64,000 bases of DNA from Paraburkholderia bannensis NBRC 103871 (GTDB lineage Bacteria > Pseudomonadota > Gammaproteobacteria > Burkholderiales > Burkholderiaceae), in contig NZ_BAYA01000027.1 in the NCBI RefSeq assembly GCF_000685015.1, forward strand, positions 1-64,000, in the 5' to 3' direction. Below the pieces are notes generated by a model. The model was not told where the DNA came from. It ran no database searches and saw nothing but the letters and a program-made list of their open reading frames with translations. A program made the position numbers and the translations under genes. Below, piece after piece: positions 20,500-28,468 of the stretch (positions within the stretch are counted from its first letter, which is position 1; each line of letters opens with the position of its first letter).

Positions 20500-20634
20500 T
20501 GATTTTCGCCTCAGGAAGCGGTGACGCGCATGCCATGCGCATATCGCCGGCCTGGTGACGTCCTCTTGCCATGTATTTGGGTCGATCGCCCGCTGAGTGC
20601 CGCGCGTCGAACGGAGCCGAATATTTATTTGTTC

Positions 20635-20665
20635 GTTCGGCACTACCGAACCGCGTTCGGTAGTG
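20635..20665. promoter_or_regulatory. Overlapping palindromes, probable IclR operator
   Basis: Two nested inverted repeats share one half-site: gttcgg-N5-ccgaac (20635-20651) and cactaccgaac-cgc-gttcggtagtg arms (20641-20651 and 20655-20665), the second an 11-bp perfect stem with 3-nt spacer. They lie 105-136 bp upstream of the IclR start and in the divergent control region, where an autoregulatory operator is expected. Confidence 0.6.
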
Positions 20666-20770
20666 GTATTTATGGTAGGTTCCACAATGATGACTGTCAA
20701 CAACGACCACGAATAACAACAACGCTGGCCGTCGGTTCGCTCGGTTCAGCAACCGCAAGAACACGAAAAA

Positions 20771-21589
20771 ATGACACAAGCAGCTCAAACCACTGAAGAT
20801 CGCTACGCGCTTCGCAGTGTCAGCCGGGCGCTCGACGTCCTGGAGGCCTTGGCCTCCTGCGGCAGCGAGGGGCTCACTGTTGCCGAAATCGCGACGGTCA
20901 TCGGCGTTTCAAAAAGCACGGCGTTCGCGTTGCTGCAGACCTTGCTCGCGCGCAGCTATGTCATCGATGTCCGCCTGGGCGGCTCGCGGCGTTATCGGCT
21001 GGGCTTTGCGCTCGTGCATCTCGGGGATCGTGCGGCGGCTGATGTCGGGGTGTCCCAGGTCGCCATGCCGGTGCTGCGCGAACTGACCGAGGAGACCGGC
21101 CTCACGTCGCGGCTCGCGGTGCTTGACGACGACGGCTACGCCGTGGCGATCAGCCGTGTCGATGCACCGGGCATCGTGCGGATCGCCTCTGCGCTGGGGC
21201 AGCGCGAACTGCCGCATTGCTCCGCGCTCGGCAAGTCGCTGATGGCGCTGCTGCCGCCCGCGCGCGTCGTCAAGCTGCTCGCGCATACCGGCATGCCGGG
21301 GCGCACGCAATACACGCGCGTGACGCCTGCCGAGCTGATGAAAGACCTGATTCTCGTCGCCGAGCGCGGCTACGCCTTCGACGACGAAGAGGACAACATC
21401 GGCGTGGTCTGCGTGGGCGCCGCCATCACGAACCGCGATGGCGAGGGCGTCGCGGCGATCAGCGTGACGACGCTCAAGTCGGGGCTCAGCGACGACGATC
21501 TGCACGCGCTGGGGCGCACGCTGCACGCTTATGCCGAACGCATCAGCGGCATGCTCGGTGCACAGCCGCAGCCTGTCGCGCGCGGCTGA
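20771..21589 (+). CDS. IclR-family transcriptional regulator
   Basis: 272 residues. The N-terminal winged HTH (VSRALDVLEALASCGSEGLTVAEIATVIGVSKSTAFALLQTL) is followed by an IclR effector domain (LAVLDDDGYAVAISRVDAPG, LPHCSALGKSLMALLPP, RGYAFDDEEDNIGVVCVGA). Such regulators sense small organic acids. Directly downstream in the same direction are an amino-acid-type ABC permease (62 bp) and a periplasmic binding protein, the probable regulon. The start matches family length. Confidence 0.9.
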   Translation: MTQAAQTTEDRYALRSVSRALDVLEALASCGSEGLTVAEIATVIGVSKSTAFALLQTLLARSYVIDVRLGGSRRYRLGFALVHLGDRAAADVGVSQVAMPVLRELTEETGLTSRLAVLDDDGYAVAISRVDAPGIVRIASALGQRELPHCSALGKSLMALLPPARVVKLLAHTGMPGRTQYTRVTPAELMKDLILVAERGYAFDDEEDNIGVVCVGAAITNRDGEGVAAISVTTLKSGLSDDDLHALGRTLHAYAERISGMLGAQPQPVARG

Positions 21590-21651
21590 CGCCCAATCGT
21601 TCAAAGAAAGCCGATCCTCGAACCCGCACCTGCACGACGGGCAGGACATTC

Positions 21652-22353
21652 ATGCCGACGACCATCCTGGAACTGTTCGATCTTCACGGCGCGAGCAGCT
21701 ATCTGCCCGATCTGCTGCGCGGCGCGCTCACGAGCCTTGAGCTGACGTTGTGCATTCTTGCGCTGAGCTTGCCGTTCGGCCTCGTGCTGGCGCTTGCCCG
21801 GATCAGCCATGCGCGCTTGCCGCGCACGCTTGCCGCCGCCTATATCGAGTTGATTCGCGGCACGCCTGCGCTGTTGCAGCTTTTCTATATTTATTTCGTG
21901 CTGCCATCGTTCGGGCTTCGTTTCGATCCGTTCATCGCTGGCGTGATCGGGCTGTCGATCAATTACTCGGCCTATCTTGCCGAGGTTTACCGCGCCGGCA
22001 TCAAGGCGGTGCCGAAGAGCCAGGTCGAAGCTGCGAAGGCGCTCGGCATGTCCGGCGGCCAGACGATGAAGCTGGTGGTGTTGCCACAGGCGCTGCGCAT
22101 CGTGGTGCCGCCGCTCGGCAACTACGCGATTTCGCTTTTCAAGGACACGTCGCTGGTGTCGATCGTGACGGTGAAAGAACTGATGTTCACGGGGCAGATT
22201 ATTTCTTCTACGAATTTTCAGTACGCGACGGTTTTCACAATAATCGGCGCGATATATTTGGCGCTCTCCTGGCCGAGTGCGTACGTCGTGCGCTGGCTGG
22301 AGCGCAAGATGGGGAGTCCACGCGTGGCGAATTCAACAACAAACCGGCGATGA
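21652..22353 (+). CDS. Amino-acid ABC transporter permease
   Basis: 233 residues of the polar-amino-acid permease family (HisM/GlnP type) in the inner membrane. It has a membrane start LRGALTSLELTLCILALSLPFG, the conserved ELIRGTPALLQLFYIYF, and the ATPase-contact EAA loop VEAAKALGMSGGQTMKLVVLPQALR. The ATG at 21652 is chosen inside a longer open frame because everything upstream overlaps the IclR gene. No second permease and no ATP-binding gene lie nearby, so it may be a homodimer that borrows an ATPase. Confidence 0.88.
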   Translation: MPTTILELFDLHGASSYLPDLLRGALTSLELTLCILALSLPFGLVLALARISHARLPRTLAAAYIELIRGTPALLQLFYIYFVLPSFGLRFDPFIAGVIGLSINYSAYLAEVYRAGIKAVPKSQVEAAKALGMSGGQTMKLVVLPQALRIVVPPLGNYAISLFKDTSLVSIVTVKELMFTGQIISSTNFQYATVFTIIGAIYLALSWPSAYVVRWLERKMGSPRVANSTTNRR

Positions 22354-22448
22354 CCGGCACGCACTAGCTGTAAGAAAAACGAAATCACGGTTGTTTCTTT
22401 ACGTCGCTGTTTCTGTACGTCACCAATACTCAAACTCTGGAGTGTTTC

Positions 22449-23306
22449 GTGCGAAAAATAATATTGGCGCTTGTCGCCATTCTCGGGGGGCTGGTTACGT
22501 TGACGAACGCTTATGCGGACGGCAACGGTGCGATCACCGGCGTCAGTTTCGAAGGCGGAGATGGCTCTTACGCGCGCGCGGTGCGCAACGGCGTGACGCT
22601 TGCCATTGCGGCCGATCCACCATCGACATTTCTGGACGACAAGACCCGCGCATTCGATGGGGCGGACGTGCGTATCTTCAAGGAAATTACCAAACGTCTT
22701 GGCATTACCAAGGTCAAGTGGGACATCATGCCGTTCGACGCGATGATTCCCTCGTTGCTCTCGGGCCGCTCGGACGTCATCGTCGACAATCTGCACGCCA
22801 ATGAGCAGCGCCTGCGCGTCGTGGCGTTCACGAGTCCCGCCTACTGGTATGGCTCGGCGATTGCCGTGCAACGCGGCAATCCCTTGAAGATTCACGGTTG
22901 GGACGACTTTGCTGGGCATACCGTCGGCACCTTGCGCGGCAGCATCAATCATCAGTTGCTCGGCGCTCGCACCGACCTCAAGGAACTGAAGCTCTATACG
23001 AGCAGCGAGGCCGAATTCGCTGACCTGATCGCGGGGCGCATCGACGTTGCAATGGAGGACGACATCAAGATCAGCATGTTCCTCAAGCAGCATCCGTCGT
23101 CGGCGATCGAAATGGTGGGCGATTACCGGCCGTTGCCCCAGGAGTATGGCTACGCGCGTTACGCGCTGCGCAAGGGCGATGTCGACTTGAACCATGCGGT
23201 GTCGAGAGCACTGGATGAGTTGCGCGCCGATGGCACGCTGGCGTCGATCCTCAAGCAGTTCGGTTACAGCGACCGCAATCTCTGGTATTTCCCGGTTAAA
23301 AACTAG
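22449..23306 (+). CDS. Amino-acid ABC transporter substrate-binding protein
   Basis: 285 residues, periplasmic. GTG start with a signal peptide (RKIILALVAILGGLVTLTNAYA). The mature protein is a type-3 solute-binding protein with LAIAADPPSTFLDDKTRAFDG, the DAMIPSLLSGRSDVIVDNL block, TSPAYWYGSAIAV, and GTLRGSINHQLL. It follows the permease by 95 bp and is presumably its receptor. The ligand is probably an amino acid or related polar compound, but it cannot be read more precisely. Confidence 0.88.
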   Translation: MRKIILALVAILGGLVTLTNAYADGNGAITGVSFEGGDGSYARAVRNGVTLAIAADPPSTFLDDKTRAFDGADVRIFKEITKRLGITKVKWDIMPFDAMIPSLLSGRSDVIVDNLHANEQRLRVVAFTSPAYWYGSAIAVQRGNPLKIHGWDDFAGHTVGTLRGSINHQLLGARTDLKELKLYTSSEAEFADLIAGRIDVAMEDDIKISMFLKQHPSSAIEMVGDYRPLPQEYGYARYALRKGDVDLNHAVSRALDELRADGTLASILKQFGYSDRNLWYFPVKN

Positions 23307-23558
23307 GACGAAAAACCGCCGAAATTCGCTGTAACGCAGTGAAAGACCGATCAAGCGTGGTCGCCCTTAAGATCCGGGCGCATCTGCCGATATGAAAATA
23401 GTCGTTACGCATCGATGCGTCCGCAACATTAAACAAACCACGCCGCGCTGAGAGACGCGGCGCGTGCGTGCCTCGCCAGCCCAACGCTGGGGGCGTGCAC
23501 GGCAATGAGACTTGATCAGAGCGACGCGCAACGGCAATAAGCGCGCAAAGGGCCACGA

Positions 23559-25685
23559 ATGAACGGTGTCTATAACCCGCTGTTGACGTGTCTGTCGGTG
23601 GTGGTCGCCTTCCTCGCCTCCTATACGGCGCTCGAAGGCGCCGCCATGCTCAGTGCGGTGACCAGCAGCCGCTGGCGTCACGCCTGGCTTGCGGCCAGCG
23701 CTTGCGCCATGGGCATCGGCATCTGGTCGATGCATTTCATCGGCATGATCGCGCTCACCTTGCCGATTGCGGTGGGCTACGACCTGGACGCGACAGCGGG
23801 CTCGCTCGCGCTGGCGGTGCTCGCCGCACTCGTTGCGCTCGCAACCGTTAGCCGCGGCTGTCTCTCGGCGCGCCGCCTGCTGGCTGCGGGCATCGTGATG
23901 GGGCTGGGCGTGGCGGCCATGCATTACACCGGCATGGTCGCGATGCGCATGTCGCCGTCCATCGACTACGATCCCGCGCGCGTTGCGCTATCGGTGGCCA
24001 TTGCGATTGGCGCGTCCATCGCCGCGCTGTGGCTCGCGTTCCATCTGCGCGACTCGCGCCGCGAAAACATCGTCTGGAAGCGGCTGGGTGCGGCGGCTGT
24101 GATGGCGTTCGCGATCTCCGGCATGCACTACACGGGCATGAGCGCCGCCACCTTCGCGGACACAAGCCGCTGCCTGAGCACGCACAAGGTCGACGCCAAC
24201 GCGCTCGCGCTGATCGTGGGCGTGGCCTCGACGGTCGTGCTGATCGGCACGTTGTGGATCTTCGGCACGCAGGCCAACCGTCTGTCTGCATCGCTCGACC
24301 GCGCCACGAATACGATCCGCCACCTGGGCACGCACGACGCGCTCACCGACCTGCCCAATCGCACCTGGCTGATGGCGCGCGCGAAGGAACTCGCGCAACG
24401 CACCGCGCGCACCGGTGGGGCACTCGCCGTGCTGTTCATCGACCTCGATGGATTCAAGGTGGTCAACGATACGCTCGGCCACAAGATCGGCGACGATCTG
24501 CTGCGCCAGGCTGCTACGCGCATTGCCGGCTGCGCGCGTCAGGGCGATTTGGTGGCGCGGCTCGGCGGCGATGAGTTCGTCGTCGTGACGGCGTGGCAAA
24601 CGGGCATGCCCGGTGTTCCGGGTATGTCGGGCTCGCTGAACAACGATATCGGCGACGTGGCGGACGCCATCGCGCGGCGCATCCTTGCAGGCCTTCGCGA
24701 TGAATTCGTGCTTGCCGAGGCGCTGCCCGTGCGCATCGGCGCGAGCATCGGCATTGCACTCTCGCAGGACGCAAGCGTTGCGCTCGACACGCTACTGAGC
24801 CACGCGGACTGTGCGATGTATGCCGCCAAGCGCAGTGGCCGCAATATGTTCCGCCGCTTCGAGGACAGCATGAGCCGCTCCACGCTGCGCTCGCTGCACA
24901 TCCAGCGCGACCTGCACGTGGCGCTGGCCAGTGAGCAGTTCGAGCTCGTGTTCCAGCCGAAGTACTCCGTCGATGGCCGCGCCATGACCGGCGCCGAAGC
25001 GTTGCTGCGCTGGATCCATCCGGTGCTTGGCAGCGTGCCGCCGCTCGAATTCATCCCGGTTGCCGAACGCGCGGGCTTGATGATCGCCATCGGCGACTGG
25101 GTGCTGCGCGAAATCTGTGCATACCTGGTCGAATGGGAGCGCGAAGGCCTCCGCTCCATGTCGATTTCGATGAATCTCTCCGCGATGCAGTTCAACCTGC
25201 CGGGTATCGTCGAGCGCATCGACGCGATCGTCACGGCAGCGGGCGTGCCGCCCGAGCAACTCATGTTCGAGATCAGCGAGGCCACGGCGATGCAGGACGT
25301 CGATCGCACGCGCGAGGTCGTGCAGGCGCTGCGCGATCGTGGCTATGCCGTGGCGCTCGACGATTTCGGTACGGCGCTGTCGAGCCTCGGTCACTTGCAG
25401 GACTTTCGCGTCGACCAGATCAAGATTGACCGTGCCTTTGTGAGCGGGCTCGACGATACGTCTTCGCGCAGTTCGGCGCTGCTTTCGGCGGTCATGGCGC
25501 TGGCGCGCGTGCTCGGCATCGAAGTCGTCGCGGAGGGCGTCGAAACCGTTGCGCAGTCGCTCAAGTTGCTCGCGCTCGAATGCGACCAGATGCAGGGTTT
25601 CCTGTGCGGGTCGCCACTTGCAGGCGACGAATTCAGGCGCGCAATGTCGGGCTCCCTTGCCAGCTCGCTCGCATTAAAAAACTAG
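23559..25685 (+). CDS. MHYT-GGDEF-EAL cyclic-di-GMP signalling protein
   Basis: 708 residues in the inner membrane. The N-terminal MHYT sensor has three motif copies (SMHFIGM near residue 66, MHYTGM near 121 and 190), a layout proposed to bind copper and sense gases. A GGDEF domain follows with intact LGGDEF (about residue 334) and an I-site RxxD five residues before it (RQGD). The EAL domain begins GAEALLRW (about 479) and keeps NLSAMQF, DDFG, KIDRAFV and VVAEGVET. Both catalytic domains look active, so it could make and degrade c-di-GMP. A PilZ receptor gene follows about 180 bp downstream. Confidence 0.92.
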   Translation: MNGVYNPLLTCLSVVVAFLASYTALEGAAMLSAVTSSRWRHAWLAASACAMGIGIWSMHFIGMIALTLPIAVGYDLDATAGSLALAVLAALVALATVSRGCLSARRLLAAGIVMGLGVAAMHYTGMVAMRMSPSIDYDPARVALSVAIAIGASIAALWLAFHLRDSRRENIVWKRLGAAAVMAFAISGMHYTGMSAATFADTSRCLSTHKVDANALALIVGVASTVVLIGTLWIFGTQANRLSASLDRATNTIRHLGTHDALTDLPNRTWLMARAKELAQRTARTGGALAVLFIDLDGFKVVNDTLGHKIGDDLLRQAATRIAGCARQGDLVARLGGDEFVVVTAWQTGMPGVPGMSGSLNNDIGDVADAIARRILAGLRDEFVLAEALPVRIGASIGIALSQDASVALDTLLSHADCAMYAAKRSGRNMFRRFEDSMSRSTLRSLHIQRDLHVALASEQFELVFQPKYSVDGRAMTGAEALLRWIHPVLGSVPPLEFIPVAERAGLMIAIGDWVLREICAYLVEWEREGLRSMSISMNLSAMQFNLPGIVERIDAIVTAAGVPPEQLMFEISEATAMQDVDRTREVVQALRDRGYAVALDDFGTALSSLGHLQDFRVDQIKIDRAFVSGLDDTSSRSSALLSAVMALARVLGIEVVAEGVETVAQSLKLLALECDQMQGFLCGSPLAGDEFRRAMSGSLASSLALKN

Positions 25686-25869
25686 TTGTGTGCGCATAGT
25701 TTTAATCAGTGATGCGCGCTTGCGGCCAATCACGTTACAATTCACGCGCTGCTTCGCAATTAAATAAATATTTCCTTTTACGGGAAATTCGAGGGCAGGA
25801 CTTTAACAAAGTCCATAGAAGCGACCAGCGCACGATAAAAATAAATCTTGAGAAACGGGTGTCATTTAT

Positions 25870-26220
25870 ATGGCAAGTGAAATGGATTTGCGGCGGGACG
25901 TCCGCACACCCATGCTGTTCGGGCCGTTGCTGTTGAACAAGGACGGAAGGGCGCTCGCCCAGGTCGCCGACCTGAGCTCGCACGGCGCGCTGCTGCACGC
26001 ACGCAGCGGGCTGTTTTCGCGCGGCGAGACGGTATCGGGCTGGCTACAGTCATCGGCGGTCGATGGCGACGATGAAATCGTTGTCGTGGTTGCGCTCGAA
26101 GTGCGCTGGATTGCGGAAGATCGCGAGCGGGGCTGGAGCCGCGTGGGATGCGAAATGCGCCCACTGGACTCGCGCTCGAAATCGCGCCTGCGCAGCCTCA
26201 TTGCGAAAGCCGCGCCGTAA
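25870..26220 (+). CDS. PilZ-domain c-di-GMP receptor protein
   Basis: 116 residues, essentially a single PilZ domain with RRDVR near the N-terminus (RxxxR c-di-GMP clamp) and ADLSSHGALL matching the D/N-x-S-x-x-G motif. It lies downstream of the MHYT-GGDEF-EAL gene, so it may read out that enzyme's signal. The stop codon sits inside a perfect inverted repeat shared with the convergent Dyp peroxidase gene. Confidence 0.85.
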   Translation: MASEMDLRRDVRTPMLFGPLLLNKDGRALAQVADLSSHGALLHARSGLFSRGETVSGWLQSSAVDGDDEIVVVVALEVRWIAEDRERGWSRVGCEMRPLDSRSKSRLRSLIAKAAP

Positions 26221-26230
26221 CTACGGCGCG
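26211..26230. terminator. Hairpin spanning two convergent stop codons
   Basis: Perfect inverted repeat cgccgta / tacggcg extended to 9 bp each side (26211-26219 and 26222-26230) centred on the adjoining stop codons of the PilZ and Dyp genes. It is strand-symmetric, so it could end or protect both transcripts, although no T-run follows. Confidence 0.4.
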
Positions 26231-27192
26231 AGGTCGCCCAGGAACTTGCGCGCGGGGGCGAAGAACGTCACGCCGGTGACGGCCTTTGAAAAGTCCAGGA
26301 TGCGGTCGTGCAGTGGCGGCGGATCGCCGATAAACATGCGCTCCAGCATTTTCTCGATCACCCAGACGTGCCGTGAATAGCCGATAAAGTAGGTGCCATA
26401 TTCGTTGCGCCCAGGCGCTGCGAACGGCATGTTGTCGCGCAGGATATCGTGTTCGCCGTCGGCATCCTCGATCGTGCAAAGCGTCTTGTGCGACTTCTGG
26501 CCTTCGGTTGCGTCCGGTAATTCCGTATTGTCGAACTTCCGGCGGCCAATAATGGCTTCCTGCGTCTGCACGCTTTGCGCTTTCCACGCCGCCATGTCGT
26601 GCAGATACTTCTGGATCACGACATAGCTGCCGCCCGCATAATCGGGATCTTCGTTGCCGACGATGGTGGCGAAGGGCAGGTCGAGTCCATCGGGGTTGGC
26701 CGTGCCGTCGACAAACTGCAATAAATCGCGGCCGTCAAAATAACGGAATCCCGCGACGTCGTCGACCACCTCCACCGCGTTGCCGAAGGCTTCCAGCACG
26801 ATCTGTTCGAATTCGATGATGACGTCCATCGATTCCGCGCGGATGTGATAGAGCAGGTCGCCTGCGGTCGAGACGGCGGTATGTTTCGCGCCGCGCACTT
26901 CCTTGAACGGCGTGAGTTCCTTCGGCAGCGGTTTCGCGGTGAGCGGGCCCCACGCGCGGTGTGAGATGCCGACGTTGCAGGTGAACAGTCCGCCATGCGC
27001 CCGGATGCGCACGTCCTTGACGAGATCGTCGGTGCTGGCGAGTACCGCTTGCGCAGTGGCAATCGACGCGCTGTCGTCCTTCACGACCAGCACCAGAAAC
27101 GCGGCGGCTGCGGTGATGGGGGCGTCGATGGATTGCGGTTCCGTGTCCAGCGCGCGCTGCGCGTCCGGGGTCGGAGACGATGGCTGGGTCAC
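26221..27192 (-). CDS. Dyp-type heme peroxidase
   Basis: 323 residues of the dye-decolourising peroxidase family (YfeX-like group), which use heme and H2O2. Visible features are ISHRAWGPL, the distal region with FVDGTANP (catalytic Asp kept, but the first Gly of GxxDG is Gln here), the probable proximal heme His in QKSHKTL, and the GTYFIGYSR end. No Tat or Sec signal, so it is cytosolic. The GTG at 27192 is chosen because it has an aggagg ribosome site 5 nt upstream; ATG alternatives at 27252 and 27300 lack one. Confidence 0.85.
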   Translation of the reverse strand: MTQPSSPTPDAQRALDTEPQSIDAPITAAAAFLVLVVKDDSASIATAQAVLASTDDLVKDVRIRAHGGLFTCNVGISHRAWGPLTAKPLPKELTPFKEVRGAKHTAVSTAGDLLYHIRAESMDVIIEFEQIVLEAFGNAVEVVDDVAGFRYFDGRDLLQFVDGTANPDGLDLPFATIVGNEDPDYAGGSYVVIQKYLHDMAAWKAQSVQTQEAIIGRRKFDNTELPDATEGQKSHKTLCTIEDADGEHDILRDNMPFAAPGRNEYGTYFIGYSRHVWVIEKMLERMFIGDPPPLHDRILDFSKAVTGVTFFAPARKFLGDLAP

Positions 27193-27425
27193 AAGCCCTC
27201 CTGTCGCAAGGTGGACAACCCGTGCACCATAGCACCGATGCGCCTGCTTCATTTTCTGCGTGCCAGCGGCGTTTTGTACGAGGATTGCGGCAGCTGACAC
27301 TCGTGTGCCGTATGCGTTAGCAGCGGCTTTATGACTCGATTGGATAAACGTATCGAATTTGCTTCGTTGTCGGCGTGGATGGGCGCACGTAAATTGAACG
27401 CTTTGGCACTCTTAAGGCAATTCGC

Positions 27426-28352
27426 GTGACGACGACCGCCCATTCGCACGAACTTGAGGTTCGAGAGGTTCAAGAGGTTCAGGACGCTCAACCCGCGCGG
27501 CAGCACTTCGATATCCGCGCGCTCGACGCGCCGCTGGGCGCGGAAGTCATCGGCCTCGATCTCGCGCAACCGCTTGGCAGAGAGGATTTCGCGCGTCTGC
27601 ATCGCGCGCACCTCGATCACCACGTGCTGGTCTTTCGCGACCAGCGCATCACGCCGGAACAGCAGATTGCATTTTCGCGGCGTTTTGGCCCGCTACAGAT
27701 TCACGTGCTGCATCAGTTCGCGCTGCCCGGTCATCCGGAGGTGCTGATCGTCTCGAACATCGTCGAGAACGGCAAGCCGGTGGGCCTGGGCGATGCGGGC
27801 CATTTCTGGCATTCGGATCTCTCATACAAGGAAAAGCCGAGTCTCGGCTCGATGCTGCATGCACAGGAATTGCCGCAGGAGGGCGGCGATACGCTGTTCG
27901 CCAACATGCATCTGGCGTGGGACAGCTTGCCCGCGCACCTGCGCCGCGCAGTCGAAGGGCGGCGTGCCGAGCACACCTATCTCGCGCGCTACGCCGAACT
28001 CCAGGCGCGCAGTCCGTGGCGGCCCAATCTTTCTTCGGAGCAGGTCGCGCAGGTCAAGCCGGTCGTGCATCCGGTGGTGCGCACGCACCCGGAAACGGGC
28101 CGCAAGGCGCTGTTCGTCAGCGAGCATTTCACCACGCGCATTGTCGATTTACCCGACGACGAAAGCCGCGCGTTGCTCGATGAACTCTTCGCGCACAGCG
28201 TTCGCGAGGAGTTTGTCTACCGGCATATCTGGCGCGAACACGACATGGTGTTCTGGGACAACCGCTCGCTGATGCATCTCGCGGCGGGCACGCCCAACCA
28301 TCTGCGCCGCAGGCTCTATCGCACGACGATTGAAGGCGACGCGCCGTTCTGA
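27426..28352 (+). CDS. TauD/TfdA-family 2-oxoglutarate-dependent dioxygenase
   Basis: 308 residues with a GTG start. The family core is clear: FRDQRITPEQQIAFSRRFGP, metal ligands HSD (in HFWHSDLSY) and the distal His in NRSLMHLAAG, and the 2OG-binding Arg in RRRLYRTTIEGD. Members oxidise sulfonates such as taurine, aryloxyacetates or other carboxylates. The first 25 residues are unusual, with a three-fold EVxEV-type repeat encoded by a 9-nt tandem repeat. An MFS gene 116 bp downstream suggests uptake of the substrate. I cannot choose between sulfonate and other substrates. Confidence 0.85.
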   Translation: MTTTAHSHELEVREVQEVQDAQPARQHFDIRALDAPLGAEVIGLDLAQPLGREDFARLHRAHLDHHVLVFRDQRITPEQQIAFSRRFGPLQIHVLHQFALPGHPEVLIVSNIVENGKPVGLGDAGHFWHSDLSYKEKPSLGSMLHAQELPQEGGDTLFANMHLAWDSLPAHLRRAVEGRRAEHTYLARYAELQARSPWRPNLSSEQVAQVKPVVHPVVRTHPETGRKALFVSEHFTTRIVDLPDDESRALLDELFAHSVREEFVYRHIWREHDMVFWDNRSLMHLAAGTPNHLRRRLYRTTIEGDAPF

Positions 28353-28468
28353 GCCTAAAGTCCAACATTCCCGCGCTGTCGATAAGGATTCGAAAACTCG
28401 TTCGTTGTGCTGGATGAATCGCCCTCGTATAACTGCACGCTGTTCTTGCCGTCATACAGGGGAAAATC

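Noticed and set aside
23441..23462. cgccgcg / cgcggcg hairpin before the MHYT gene as a terminator
   Set aside because: No T-run follows and it lies just upstream of a gene in the same direction; could be chance in GC-rich DNA.
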